DNA of 39,837 bases from NCBI GenBank assembly GCA_001189105.1, contig LFCL01000023.1, positions 5,562 through 45,398 of the forward strand, in the 5' to 3' direction. Source of the DNA: Parcubacteria bacterium C7867-002. Its GTDB lineage: Bacteria > Patescibacteriota > Minisyncoccia > Phycocordibacterales > PALSA-1337. A program made the position numbers and the translations under genes. Of the stretch, positions 1 to 9,364 are shown piece after piece. Under the pieces are notes generated by a model. That model saw nothing but the letters and a program-made list of their open reading frames with translations, was not told where the DNA came from and ran no database searches. Positions within the stretch are counted from its first letter, which is position 1. The number at the start of each line of letters is the position of its first letter.

Positions 1-519
1 AAACCCCATACCCAATCCATTTGCCTCTTGTATTGTATCTGGCTTTGGTATTTGAGGAATAAAATTCATCGGTTCAAGCGAGGGGTCGCCATATATCATC
101 GGTTGCCCTCCCTCGCCTTTGGTCCAATACAATCCTCCGATCCCATCATACGTATCCATATGTTCATACAATTTTAACAAACCATCAGGCGGAGGAATGT
201 TATCTTCTTCAATTGTTAGTATATATTTCCAATGAGACAAATCAGGATGATTGAGTACCATATCAATGGCCATGTTATACGCATCCCCCACTTCATATCC
301 TCGAAAAAATATAGGACCAATAACCTTCTGATTCATTGGTTTCATGAGACCGAGCCACGATTGTACGACGCGATCAGGTATCATTCCGCGCGTTGGACAT
401 ACGATAACTGTCGAAATATCTTGGTATGCCTTTCCTTTGACAAGACGTTCAACTGCTTTTGCCAAATCTGCATTATTGATACCTATATTCAGTTGTTCAG
501 TAACGATTGCCTGATTCAT
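1..519 (-). CDS. Partial glycosyltransferase-like protein (C-terminus runs off the window)
   Basis: Open minus-strand frame not in the ORF track (no stop in window). Hand translation: MNQAIVTEQLNIGINNADLAKAVERLVKGKAYQDISTVIVCPTRGMIPDRVVQSWLGLMKPMNQ...YILTIEEDNIPPPDGLLKLYEHMDTYDGIGGLYWTKGEGGQPMIYGDP... GT-A-like acidic EEDN motif, phage/metagenome-style glycosyltransferase. Confidence 0.6.
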   Translation of the reverse strand, partial: MNQAIVTEQLNIGINNADLAKAVERLVKGKAYQDISTVIVCPTRGMIPDRVVQSWLGLMKPMNQKVIGPIFFRGYEVGDAYNMAIDMVLNHPDLSHWKYILTIEEDNIPPPDGLLKLYEHMDTYDGIGGLYWTKGEGGQPMIYGDPSLEPMNFIPQIPKPDTIQEANGLGMGF

Positions 520-520
520 A

Positions 521-2020
521 TTAGGTTCTAAACATTCTGAAATAAATCGGATGTCCGCTGGTATATCCTTGAACCTGAGTTAAATTCACACTATTGGGAG
601 GACTCGCAGTTGTAGCCGTATATCTACCAAAAAATTGACCGATATACACACTGGACAGTTGCGATGTTGCGGTAATCTGTGAATTTGCTCCCGGAAACAC
701 GTTTCCAACAGGAGGACCCACGGTCTGTCCACCACGTAAACTATAGTTCATACTTGCCGTAGCCGCAGCAGAGAAATACAGCATCATCACATAGTTTCCA
801 GGGGTTAAATTGGTCCCCGCATTTTCGAGTCCTGTAAGCTGGAATTGACGGATACCGGAAATACTTGCGGTTGCTGTATTACTAAATGTATTTTGCAACG
901 AAGCCAAGCGTGAGATCTGCGTACTGTTCACATAGGTATACAATGCCGCATGTGCGGTAAACAAATTCGAGCCCGAAGTCGCACGAGACACCTCGAGTGC
1001 AATATTGTTGAATGTTAAATTCCCATCAATCTTGAATGGGATGAAAATTGGACGTTGCGATATCGCAGTCATGTTTGTAACGTTGGTAATGAATTGACGT
1101 CCACTGAAATTATCATACATATACAGATCTGGTGTATTACCCCCACCAGCCGCAACACTCGCAGTGATCGTATTGGCATTAATGCCGAATGTAACACCGT
1201 TACCGTTCGAAAAGACAACCGTGCCAGCACTTGCAGGGGTGCCACTGTTTGCATTGATAGCTGCAAGAGTCGTAGTACCCGTCGTTCCAATCTTTTGGAT
1301 AACTCCCCCGTTACACACCAGCGCTTGAGACGTTGCTGAGTTATACCACATGAGTCCATTTGTCGAACATGTCTGTCCTACATAATCAGCGACATTACGA
1401 AAATCGAGACCAAGATAGGCTGGCGAAGGGGTACCTGCACCAGTACCGATCTGGACACGATTGTTTGCAGTATCAGTCTTCAAAAGTGCTCCGTAGACAT
1501 TGTTTGTCTGAAGCGCATATCCCGAAGAAAGGATTGACTGACGTGGCAACAATGCTTCCCATGATCCTCCACACGTAGACGTTGTAGTATTTACTTCGAC
1601 CTGAAGGTATGCCGTCGAGGTTGTAGAGAAATCAAATACTGTGGAACTCAGCGTGTCTGCCTGACCTATCACAGCATTAAAAACTCCATCGGTAGTTGTA
1701 GCGATAGTCTGTGTCGGCGTACCTGGTGGCCACAATTTCGTACCAGACGTTGCGGCGTCATAAATTGAGAAGCGATAACAATAGAGAGTACCTGCACCAC
1801 CTAGTGTATTACCAGACGAATCAGTCAAACGTCCTTCATATGCAACTTGCATAGGAGTACCTGCAGCCGCCTGACTCTGTTCAGGCCAAATCAGATGACT
1901 TGCCAACGAAATAGAGAGCACTACAGACAAGAGTACCTGTATACATATAAGGACAGTAACGACAAAACGATTACTGAATCTGGAGACATAGAGAGAAACT
2001 TTGCCGTCTTGAATGGACAT
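521..2020 (-). CDS. Secreted or membrane-anchored protein with phage tail-fibre-like low-complexity segment
   Basis: 499 aa ORF; N-terminal TM/signal segment (VVTVLICIQVLLSVVLSISLASHLIW); Thr/Ser/Ala/Gly-rich body with 'AGTVVFSNGNGVTFGINANTITASVAAGGG'. Confidence 0.75.
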   Translation of the reverse strand: MSIQDGKVSLYVSRFSNRFVVTVLICIQVLLSVVLSISLASHLIWPEQSQAAAGTPMQVAYEGRLTDSSGNTLGGAGTLYCYRFSIYDAATSGTKLWPPGTPTQTIATTTDGVFNAVIGQADTLSSTVFDFSTTSTAYLQVEVNTTTSTCGGSWEALLPRQSILSSGYALQTNNVYGALLKTDTANNRVQIGTGAGTPSPAYLGLDFRNVADYVGQTCSTNGLMWYNSATSQALVCNGGVIQKIGTTGTTTLAAINANSGTPASAGTVVFSNGNGVTFGINANTITASVAAGGGNTPDLYMYDNFSGRQFITNVTNMTAISQRPIFIPFKIDGNLTFNNIALEVSRATSGSNLFTAHAALYTYVNSTQISRLASLQNTFSNTATASISGIRQFQLTGLENAGTNLTPGNYVMMLYFSAAATASMNYSLRGGQTVGPPVGNVFPGANSQITATSQLSSVYIGQFFGRYTATTASPPNSVNLTQVQGYTSGHPIYFRMFRT

Positions 2021-2056
2021 AATGTATAAGATAAAAACCGGTGACTCTTTCTTTTC

Positions 2057-2683
2057 TTACGAAAAACTCATATGCAACAAACTATCATCAGTACTTATGT
2101 ATTTTTTTTCAAAAGCTGCCTGGAGTTCGGTATTACTCGGAAGCGTCGTTTCATTGAAATGAAAGTTTGCATGAATACTATACTCAATCGGTGAGACTGC
2201 TTTGAAAAAATATGTCTCCGTACGCCTCCCTTTGTCCTTCGCCAATGTATACTGCCACCCAAAGTCCTTGATATCCTCTAGTGAAGCACTGTCTACAAAC
2301 GATTCCATTATTTCCCGGGTCGGTATAATAGGGTTTACGCGATAGATTATATCATAATTGAAACCGTAGGCTGACGGATGCATGTTCAGATACAGAACTT
2401 CGAGCACTCGAAGGAGTTCGTGTGCAAGTTTTGAATCACCTGGTTGCCGTATCATCCGATCCTCAATACGAATACGACTCGGTTCAAAAATCCACTGCAC
2501 TCCAATACTGGGAAATTCGAAAATTCTTGTCATCAATGACGGAGTATCGGAAAAAATACTCCCTTTTGAAATATCACCTGGATACAATGCAAACATCTGT
2601 GACGCTTCAGGTAACGGAAGAGAGTTGTCCGGGTAGGTAACTATAATATTTGAACGTTGTATGTGTTTTGCGGTAATGGTCAT
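2057..2683 (-). CDS. Hypothetical protein
   Basis: 208 aa ORF in a co-oriented block; no recognised family. Confidence 0.65.
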   Translation of the reverse strand: MTITAKHIQRSNIIVTYPDNSLPLPEASQMFALYPGDISKGSIFSDTPSLMTRIFEFPSIGVQWIFEPSRIRIEDRMIRQPGDSKLAHELLRVLEVLYLNMHPSAYGFNYDIIYRVNPIIPTREIMESFVDSASLEDIKDFGWQYTLAKDKGRRTETYFFKAVSPIEYSIHANFHFNETTLPSNTELQAAFEKKYISTDDSLLHMSFS

Positions 2684-2697
2684 ATGTCGGAATAGTA

Positions 2698-4245
2698 TTA
2701 TTCATTCACTGTCTCTGTCGTTATAGCTGCTTCTATAGAAATCGGATACACATCACTGATAGGTTCCCATGCTCCAACTTCGTCCTGTTCAGCCACAAGC
2801 AAATATTGTGACCCGTCACGCGTTGTCTCGGCTGGCAATGATGACATGTTGTACACAAAAGAGCCACCGACACACTCATATGCCCTGTTGATGAGTGATG
2901 ATGATATGTTATCCATATAATCAGTCACATTCCGATAGGTAAGGATCACAAAATACTTACGGGAACATGACCCTTTGAGGGTAAGAGATTTGTTATCTTC
3001 ATTTTCGACAACCTCTATCCCTGCATACCCCTGTGCAACAGATACAGGCTCCGGATTACCCGTGAGAGAAAAAGCGAGTTTTTTCTTTTTAATCACCACA
3101 GGCTGTAGTGATAGGGATACCTCTGGAATCATTTCGACATCTTCATCAGAAATCCCAATCAAAGAATCAACTGCATATGTTACCGCTGAGAGACTTTGAG
3201 CCGTCAGTTCCAGTACTGTTCGGTCATAGTGCACACGCATCGACATCCCATCCATATATATATCAGGCTTTTCATCTACTGTTGGTAGAACCGAGACCAT
3301 GATCTGAAGACGTTTCGCCTCATCCCACGAAGTAACAGGTATTTCGACCTGAAAATCCTTCCAATTATCCTTATTCACACGACCAACAGCCACCCATCGA
3401 ATACCGTCGAAACTATAACTGATTTCAAGAAAATCAGTCATTATTTCCTGAGTCTGAGCATGGGCATAGTGAACAAGAAGCGCACCTATTTTTTTCAAAA
3501 AACTGTCTTTGGTATCGAACGCCTGCGGATCTTCTGGTGCAGGTTCGACAGGTGACTCAGGTACAGGCTCTGCTGGTGGCGGAGTATCCACAACATCCTG
3601 AGATGGAGCTGTGGATTCTTCTGATACAGGAGTAACATCTGAATCATCTTCGGCTGGTACGACCGGAATAATTTCTGCAGTGTCAGGCGTAGATTCGCTT
3701 GGTACCTCAGGCTGATCAGATGATTGGGTATCCGTAACTGTTTCAGGCTTAGTATCTGCTTCTACTGTATTCGCTTCTTCTGATCCAACAGGTATGATCA
3801 GATCTGCAGCTGGTACAGAAATGTACCCCTCTTGACTCGTGTACGATTCAACCTCTTTTGGTTTATCCACTGACTCCCCCTTAAAATCCATAGACCAATC
3901 AAAATGTATGATTGCCTTACTAGGAGGATTCTGAGCATCTTTTACTGAAAAATAACCGCAAAAAATTTGTGCGGCAACAGAAGACTCCAAATATGCCGAC
4001 TTGTCGGAACTAAAAGCGTCAGCAGAAGAATCTGATGTGACTAACGAAGGACCGCTCGCATACTGAGGATTTTTCCATCCACCGAGACAAAACTGAGGAT
4101 AATGTATGCTGCTTGCCGCCTCAACGTGCGCACTATGCGTCACAACTCTCAATAATGTAAATAGTGCAAAAACACTTATTGTTGTTCCTAAAACAATAGT
4201 GACTATCTTGATGAAAAAACGAGGTACAAATGGATACATGTTCAC
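2698..4245 (-). CDS. Secreted hypothetical protein with Pro/Glu/Ser/Thr-rich linker
   Basis: N-terminal TM segment, 'FCLGGWKNPQYASGP' segment, acidic Pro-rich linker, then beta-rich C-terminal half. Confidence 0.75.
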   Translation of the reverse strand: MNMYPFVPRFFIKIVTIVLGTTISVFALFTLLRVVTHSAHVEAASSIHYPQFCLGGWKNPQYASGPSLVTSDSSADAFSSDKSAYLESSVAAQIFCGYFSVKDAQNPPSKAIIHFDWSMDFKGESVDKPKEVESYTSQEGYISVPAADLIIPVGSEEANTVEADTKPETVTDTQSSDQPEVPSESTPDTAEIIPVVPAEDDSDVTPVSEESTAPSQDVVDTPPPAEPVPESPVEPAPEDPQAFDTKDSFLKKIGALLVHYAHAQTQEIMTDFLEISYSFDGIRWVAVGRVNKDNWKDFQVEIPVTSWDEAKRLQIMVSVLPTVDEKPDIYMDGMSMRVHYDRTVLELTAQSLSAVTYAVDSLIGISDEDVEMIPEVSLSLQPVVIKKKKLAFSLTGNPEPVSVAQGYAGIEVVENEDNKSLTLKGSCSRKYFVILTYRNVTDYMDNISSSLINRAYECVGGSFVYNMSSLPAETTRDGSQYLLVAEQDEVGAWEPISDVYPISIEAAITTETVNE

Positions 4246-4335
4246 AATATAATGAGTGATACTTCGATTATATCATGCCTTTCATCAGCTTGTTTTTTTC
4301 ACCACCACAACTCTTTGAGCGCAGGTGAATTTTAT

Positions 4336-6120
4336 TTACTTCTTATACGCCAAGGTATATGTTGTCAGCACTTCTTCTGCATTTTCTTTTTCTACCGAAG
4401 AAACAGGCTGCTGAGCTTTTCGCTTTTTTGAAGCTTTCATGAACGCCGTAAAGAGAGGGTGTGGAGCAAGCGGACGAGCGAGAAATTCCGGGTGGAATTG
4501 TGTCCCCACAAAGAACGGATGTACGGAACGAGGGAGCTCGGCAATTTCCATCAGCATACCATCAGGAGATTTACCCGAGAAAACTAAACCTGCAGCTTCC
4601 AATTGTTCAACATATTTAGGATTCACTTCATAGCGGTGACGATGACGCTCTTCGATCTTCAACACACCCTTGTATGCTTTGGCTTTTGTATTCTTCTTTC
4701 CGGTAAAGCGCTCGTCTGCCCCATAGGCTTCGTGCGCAATCGTATCGGCAAAAATCTGTGCTGTGTATGATCCTAAACGCATAGAACCACCATAGTTCCC
4801 TTCGGCAATCTTTTTCTTTTGTTCGGGCATAATGTCGATCAGGAGATGTGCCGCACGTGGATTGATCTCGGCGGTATTGGCACCCTTGAGACCCAGGACA
4901 TTGCGGGCATACTCGATAGTCATAAGTTGCATACCGTAACACAAACCAAAATACGGAATCCCCTTTTCACGCGCATATCGAATCACATTGATCTTCCCTT
5001 CGATACCTGTTTCCCCAAAACCTCCCGGTACAATAATGCCGTGATACTTGTCCAATGAACTATAGTCGATTTTCCCTTTTTCAAAATCACGCGCATTGAC
5101 TGTATGAATAACCGCTTTGACTCCAGCTGCATATGCAGAAAATTTTACTGCTTCAAGGACTGATAAATACGCATCAGTGAAGGTAAAATCTCCGGTATTA
5201 AAGTATTTTCCCACGATCGCAATGTCGATCTGATTGTGACTCGAGTTCTTGATACCACGTGCCATCTTTTTCCACGTTTTGAATTCATCCGTCGTCTTTC
5301 GTGGAGCTATATGCAACGCTTCTAACACAATATTTCCTAGATGGTCTTGATCAAAATTGATCGGCACATCGTATATACTTTCAATATCAGGCGCCGAAAT
5401 CACACATTTTGGGTGAATATTGCAGGCGACAGCGATCTTGGTCTTGCGACGCTCATCAAGAGCAGTTTCGGCACGAGCAATGATAATATCGGTATTCACT
5501 CCGTACGAAGCAAGCTGTTGTACCGCATGCTGCGTCGGGCGAGTCTTCATTTCTCCCAGCTTGCCAGGAGTTGGTAAGTAACTCACCATAATAAAGATCA
5601 CATCATCAGGATGACGCATCTTGAGCACACGAGCAGCTTCGATGAACATGATGTTTTGATAATCGCCAACCGTGCCCCCAATTTCCAAAATAGAAATATC
5701 AGACTTATTGGTGCGCGCAGCATGTTCGAAACGCCCGACAATCTCATCACGAATGTGCGGAATCGCCTCTACACACTTACCTCCGTACTCGAGCGCACGC
5801 TCTTTCTCGATGACATGCTTATATATCATGCCACTGGTAATATAGTCGTCATTTGTCAGATCCCGTCCCAAGAAACGTTCGTAGTTACCCATGTCCTGAT
5901 CGGTCTCCAATCCTGAGTTCAAAACAAAAACCTCACCATGCTCGGTGGGGTTCATAGTTCCGGCGTCGACGTTGAGATAAGGGTCGACTTTTACCAAATT
6001 GACTCGAAAACCTTTGGCGGAGAGGAGAGTACCGAGCGAAGAACTGGCGACTCCCTTACCAACTCCCGACATCACGCCGCCAATAATAAAAATATATTTA
6101 TGGCCGGCGGTTTTTTTCAT
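4336..6120 (-). CDS. pyrG: CTP synthase
   Basis: KYIFIIGGVMSGVGKGVASSSLGTLL N-terminus; GATase domain with GGFGETGIEGKI and nucleophile in GLCYGMQ; EFLARPLAPHPLF. Confidence 0.98.
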   Translation of the reverse strand: MKKTAGHKYIFIIGGVMSGVGKGVASSSLGTLLSAKGFRVNLVKVDPYLNVDAGTMNPTEHGEVFVLNSGLETDQDMGNYERFLGRDLTNDDYITSGMIYKHVIEKERALEYGGKCVEAIPHIRDEIVGRFEHAARTNKSDISILEIGGTVGDYQNIMFIEAARVLKMRHPDDVIFIMVSYLPTPGKLGEMKTRPTQHAVQQLASYGVNTDIIIARAETALDERRKTKIAVACNIHPKCVISAPDIESIYDVPINFDQDHLGNIVLEALHIAPRKTTDEFKTWKKMARGIKNSSHNQIDIAIVGKYFNTGDFTFTDAYLSVLEAVKFSAYAAGVKAVIHTVNARDFEKGKIDYSSLDKYHGIIVPGGFGETGIEGKINVIRYAREKGIPYFGLCYGMQLMTIEYARNVLGLKGANTAEINPRAAHLLIDIMPEQKKKIAEGNYGGSMRLGSYTAQIFADTIAHEAYGADERFTGKKNTKAKAYKGVLKIEERHRHRYEVNPKYVEQLEAAGLVFSGKSPDGMLMEIAELPRSVHPFFVGTQFHPEFLARPLAPHPLFTAFMKASKKRKAQQPVSSVEKENAEEVLTTYTLAYKK

Positions 6121-6173
6121 TCCCCTATTTTAGGCGAGTGCCGAATGATTGTCTACTCTTGACGCATATTTAC

Positions 6174-7130
6174 TTACACCTTCAAATACCTTCGTACTGC
6201 AATATAACTGGAGACCGCACCGAGAATAACACCAGCACCCATAATCATGATGAATATCTGACCGAAGTTCTGAACAAAATAACGAGAGAGAATATTCACC
6301 ACCAGTTCAAAGTCCGCAGCCACCTGAACACCTGCAACACGCAAGAGCACTGCATCACTCCAATAGGCAAAGATAGCCATCAAAATCAGGGTAATGATTC
6401 CTGAAACAATTCCGTACATGATCCCCGAAACAACCAACGGGCCGCGGACATAGATATTACTTGCACCCACAAGCTTCATTACTGAAATTTCATCACGAGA
6501 AGTATAAATAATAATGCGGATAGTGTTGAAGACCACAATGATCGCCACCAGAGCCAAGACCAGCGCAATAGCAGAACCAGATTGTTCGATCGCGGGAATA
6601 ATGCGACCAAGACGGTCAATGATCAGCTTATTCTGCTGGTAGTTAATCTTTTCAATCAAAGGCGTACCATCGGCAGTTGTCGGATTCTTTTGTTCGAGGA
6701 AACTGGCGATACTGCCGTACTGACCAGGATTTATTGCCTTAATATTGAGGACAGCAGGAAACGGGTTTCCCTCAATTTCATCCAAACCCTGCATAATCAG
6801 AGTGTTATCCTTCCATTTTTCCTTGAATTGAGCGAGGACTTCTTCACTGGAAATATACTCAACCTTGGAAACTTCGGTCATGGCTTTGACCTCTTTTTGC
6901 AAAGCCAAGATATCCGCCTCAGGAGCATTGAGGGTAAAGTAAGCATTGATATCTACTTTGTCTTTGACATCTGCGAGGAGAGCACGGGCAAAAGCACTTC
7001 CAAATACAAGTCCCCCAAACACAGAGAGTGAAAGGGTAATTACGACAATTGCTGCAAATGACAAAAATCCATTACGCCAAAAATTGACGAACCCGGTGCG
7101 CGTTATTCTCTTGAACGTAGTGAATATCAT
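6174..7130 (-). CDS. ftsX: Cell division protein FtsX (permease)
   Basis: Four-TM FtsX architecture; immediately downstream of an FtsE ATPase in the same operon. Confidence 0.93.
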   Translation of the reverse strand: MIFTTFKRITRTGFVNFWRNGFLSFAAIVVITLSLSVFGGLVFGSAFARALLADVKDKVDINAYFTLNAPEADILALQKEVKAMTEVSKVEYISSEEVLAQFKEKWKDNTLIMQGLDEIEGNPFPAVLNIKAINPGQYGSIASFLEQKNPTTADGTPLIEKINYQQNKLIIDRLGRIIPAIEQSGSAIALVLALVAIIVVFNTIRIIIYTSRDEISVMKLVGASNIYVRGPLVVSGIMYGIVSGIITLILMAIFAYWSDAVLLRVAGVQVAADFELVVNILSRYFVQNFGQIFIMIMGAGVILGAVSSYIAVRRYLKV

Positions 7131-7137
7131 AAATTAA

Positions 7138-7818
7138 TTATAAGACATATTTACCATCTTTATCATCGCGCGCAATGCGGCCTTTTTCCATGGTCAACAC
7201 ACGCCCTTTGACAGTATCTACCACTCCTTTATTGTGCGTGGTCAAAATAATAGTCGTACCGAGATCATTGATCTTTTGTAAAATGCGAATGATTTCGTAG
7301 GTACTCGTAGGATCGAGGTTACCGGTCGGCTCATCGGCCAGGATGATATCCGGCTGCGTTACAATTGCGCGAGCAATGGCGACACGCTGACGTTCGCCAC
7401 CAGAAAGTTCTTTGGGAAAATTCCAAATCTTGTGACCAAGATCAACGAGTTCGAGTACATGAGGAACATCCGAAGCAATCTCTGCATCGGTACGACCAGA
7501 AGCCTCCATAGCAAAAGCGATATTTTCATACACAGTTTTACCCGGAATCAGACGGTAGTCCTGAAATACCGTACCGATACGGCGACGCAATTTGCTGACC
7601 TCCCTTTTACTGAGACGACTAATATCAGCTGACTCGAAAAATACCGAGCCGGTAGTGGGACGATCTTCGGCAATCAACATTTTCATGAGAGTCGTCTTGC
7701 CCGCCCCAGAGTGACCGACAATCGTGACAAACTCCTTTGGTTCAACACCAAATGAGACATTTTCGAGAGCCACAGACTTATCAGGGTATACGCGGGTAAC
7801 TTTGTCGTAATAAATCAT
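7138..7818 (-). CDS. ftsE: Cell division ATP-binding protein FtsE
   Basis: ABC ATPase: Walker A GHSGAGKTTLMK, signature LSGGERQRVAIARA, Walker B ILADEPTGNLD. Confidence 0.96.
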   Translation of the reverse strand: MIYYDKVTRVYPDKSVALENVSFGVEPKEFVTIVGHSGAGKTTLMKMLIAEDRPTTGSVFFESADISRLSKREVSKLRRRIGTVFQDYRLIPGKTVYENIAFAMEASGRTDAEIASDVPHVLELVDLGHKIWNFPKELSGGERQRVAIARAIVTQPDIILADEPTGNLDPTSTYEIIRILQKINDLGTTIILTTHNKGVVDTVKGRVLTMEKGRIARDDKDGKYVL

Positions 7819-7865
7819 GTTCTTAGTATATCATCCCACGTCGATCCCGCGAACCCCGTAGACAA

Positions 7866-8750
7866 TTAGAGATCTTTTTCCGCCTCAATAAACATATCAA
7901 TATCCCCTTCTAGCACATCTTCAACCTGACTTGTCTCGACGTTAGTGCGATGATCTTTGACCATCTTATAGGGGTGCAGTACGTACGAACGTATCTGATT
8001 TCCCCACTCAATAGCAGTAGTTGACGATATCTGCATACCTCGTTCTTTGGCTTTACGGTTCTCTTCGATTTTTTTCCATAATTTGGCACGGAGAATATCC
8101 ATGGCTTTTTCACGATTTTGAGCCTGAGAACGCTCGGAAGTTACATGGATGGAAATACCGGTTGGCTTGTGAAGGAGACGTACTGCGGTCTCGCGCTTGT
8201 TTACATTTTGTCCGCCCGGGCCGCCTGACTTGGCAATACTGATTTCCACATCACTTTCAGCTATAACCATATCGTTGGCAGAGGTTTTTTCAAATTGGGG
8301 AATGACTTCGACCAGCGAAAATGAGGTGTGTCTTTTTTCATTGGCATTAAAAGGAGAAATGCGAACCAAGCGATGTACTCCTGATTCATTTTTGAGTTTA
8401 CCGTAGACGCCGGATCCTGATATTTCGATAGTGACATTGCGATATCCACCATGATCGTTTTCATGGGCATGAATGACATTCCAGCCCCACCCCTTACCGT
8501 CAGCATACCGACGATACATACGTACCAATATCGCTGAAAAATCCTCAGCGTCATCACCGCCCGCACCCGAAAGAAGAGTCATAATGGCATTGCCTTTGTC
8601 ATACTTACCCACCCCTTCGAGTTCAGCCTTGAGATTCTTATGCTCCGCAATAAGCTCCTGTGCTTTATTTTTGTCTGACCAAAAATCACCCGCCAGCATA
8701 GCCTGTTCGAGTTCTGCAATTCGCTGACTGATCTTTTCCTTGTGGTCCAT
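7866..8750 (-). CDS. prfB: Peptide chain release factor 2, shortened domain 1
   Basis: [13 protein letters not shown]2-type SPF motif (RISPFN), GGQ motif ([11 protein letters not shown]); 294 aa. Confidence 0.95.
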   Translation of the reverse strand: MDHKEKISQRIAELEQAMLAGDFWSDKNKAQELIAEHKNLKAELEGVGKYDKGNAIMTLLSGAGGDDAEDFSAILVRMYRRYADGKGWGWNVIHAHENDHGGYRNVTIEISGSGVYGKLKNESGVHRLVRISPFNANEKRHTSFSLVEVIPQFEKTSANDMVIAESDVEISIAKSGGPGGQNVNKRETAVRLLHKPTGISIHVTSERSQAQNREKAMDILRAKLWKKIEENRKAKERGMQISSTTAIEWGNQIRSYVLHPYKMVKDHRTNVETSQVEDVLEGDIDMFIEAEKDL

Positions 8751-8782
8751 ACGGTAAGACTAGCAGAATGTGAAATTTTAAA

Positions 8783-8810
8783 CAAAAAAGCCCCGATATA
8801 CATCAGGGCT
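8783..8810 (-). terminator. Rho-independent terminator just upstream of prfB
   Basis: Minus strand AGCCCTGAT-GTAT-ATCGGGGCT followed by TTTTTT; terminates a transcript arriving from higher coordinates. Confidence 0.75.
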
Positions 8811-9000
8811 AGAAAGAGTGGATGGTCAATCCCTTCGTCCGAACAGTGTTCAGGAAATCGGGATCACAGATCATGAAGCCGACACCATTACAAGAGTTCG
8901 TGTTCGCCTTTTTTTATGTGCGAATCCCGATCGGGAGTTTTACGCGTATTGATGTGAGTTCGTCACACCTCAGGCGCTATGAGGAACCAACCATCCAAAG
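8783..9000 (-). ncRNA. Candidate structured non-coding RNA, family unknown
   Basis: Minus-strand 14-bp closing helix including G-U pairs (GGATGGTTGGTTCC at 8996-8983 with GGGATTGACCATCC at 8833-8820), nested 8-bp helix (8924-8931 with 8857-8864), then terminator at 8783-8810; no plausible CDS. Confidence 0.4.
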
Positions 9001-9078
9001 AACAGGCTACCATATCCAATCTCCTCGTCAAGAGGAGATTGTCCCGAGGTCTACCCCAGTAACGAAGAGTAGCGAGAT

Positions 9079-9105
9079 AAAAAAAATCCGGCACAGTCTG
9101 CCGGA
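9079..9105 (-). terminator. Rho-independent terminator
   Basis: Minus strand TCCGGCA-GACTG-TGCCGGA followed by T8. Confidence 0.85.
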
Positions 9106-9240
9106 AATTAAAGGTCATTGGATGAGTGTGTGACACTCTCAGGTGTCGAAGATACTATGCGAAGTCTCCAAAACACAGTGGGTGGTAAGAGGGAGCTGGC
9201 AGGACTCATCCAATGATTTGATGTGTCACGACTTACTGAT
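9079..9240 (-). ncRNA. Candidate ~160-nt structured ncRNA (6S-like architecture possible)
   Basis: -10-like TATACT on minus strand (9249-9244), 12-bp perfect long-range stem (CATTGGATGAGT 9116-9127 with ACTCATCCAATG 9204-9215), strong terminator at 9079-9105, no CDS. Confidence 0.45.
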
Positions 9241-9291
9241 ATTAGTATAGCATTTTGAAGAGGTATAAAACTCTTGTCTGTGTATAAAGGG

Positions 9292-9364
9292 AGCCGATGT
9301 CCGGGATTGAACCGGAGACCTCGCCATTACCAATGGCGTGCTCTACCAACTGAGCTACATCGGC
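9292..9364 (-). tRNA. tRNA-Thr (anticodon GGT)
   Basis: GCCGATGTAGCTCAGTTGGTAGAGCACGCCATTGGTAATGGCGAGGTCTCCGGTTCAATCCCGGACATCGGC; full cloverleaf, loop TTGGTAA. Confidence 0.95.

Noticed and set aside
232-531. Plus-strand ORF 99 aa
   Set aside because: Antisense to a better minus-strand glycosyltransferase-like frame that continues off the window.
8822-9133. 103-aa plus-strand ORF in the prfB/tRNA-Thr intergenic region
   Set aside because: Runs through two minus-strand terminators and paired RNA stems; no protein family features.
8783-9240. Interpretation of the intergenic RNA region as tmRNA, RNase P RNA or SRP RNA
   Set aside because: I could not find the tmRNA tRNA-like ends, the RNase P GAGGAAAGTCC core or the SRP GGAAG/GAGCAG apical motif on either strand; left as unassigned.
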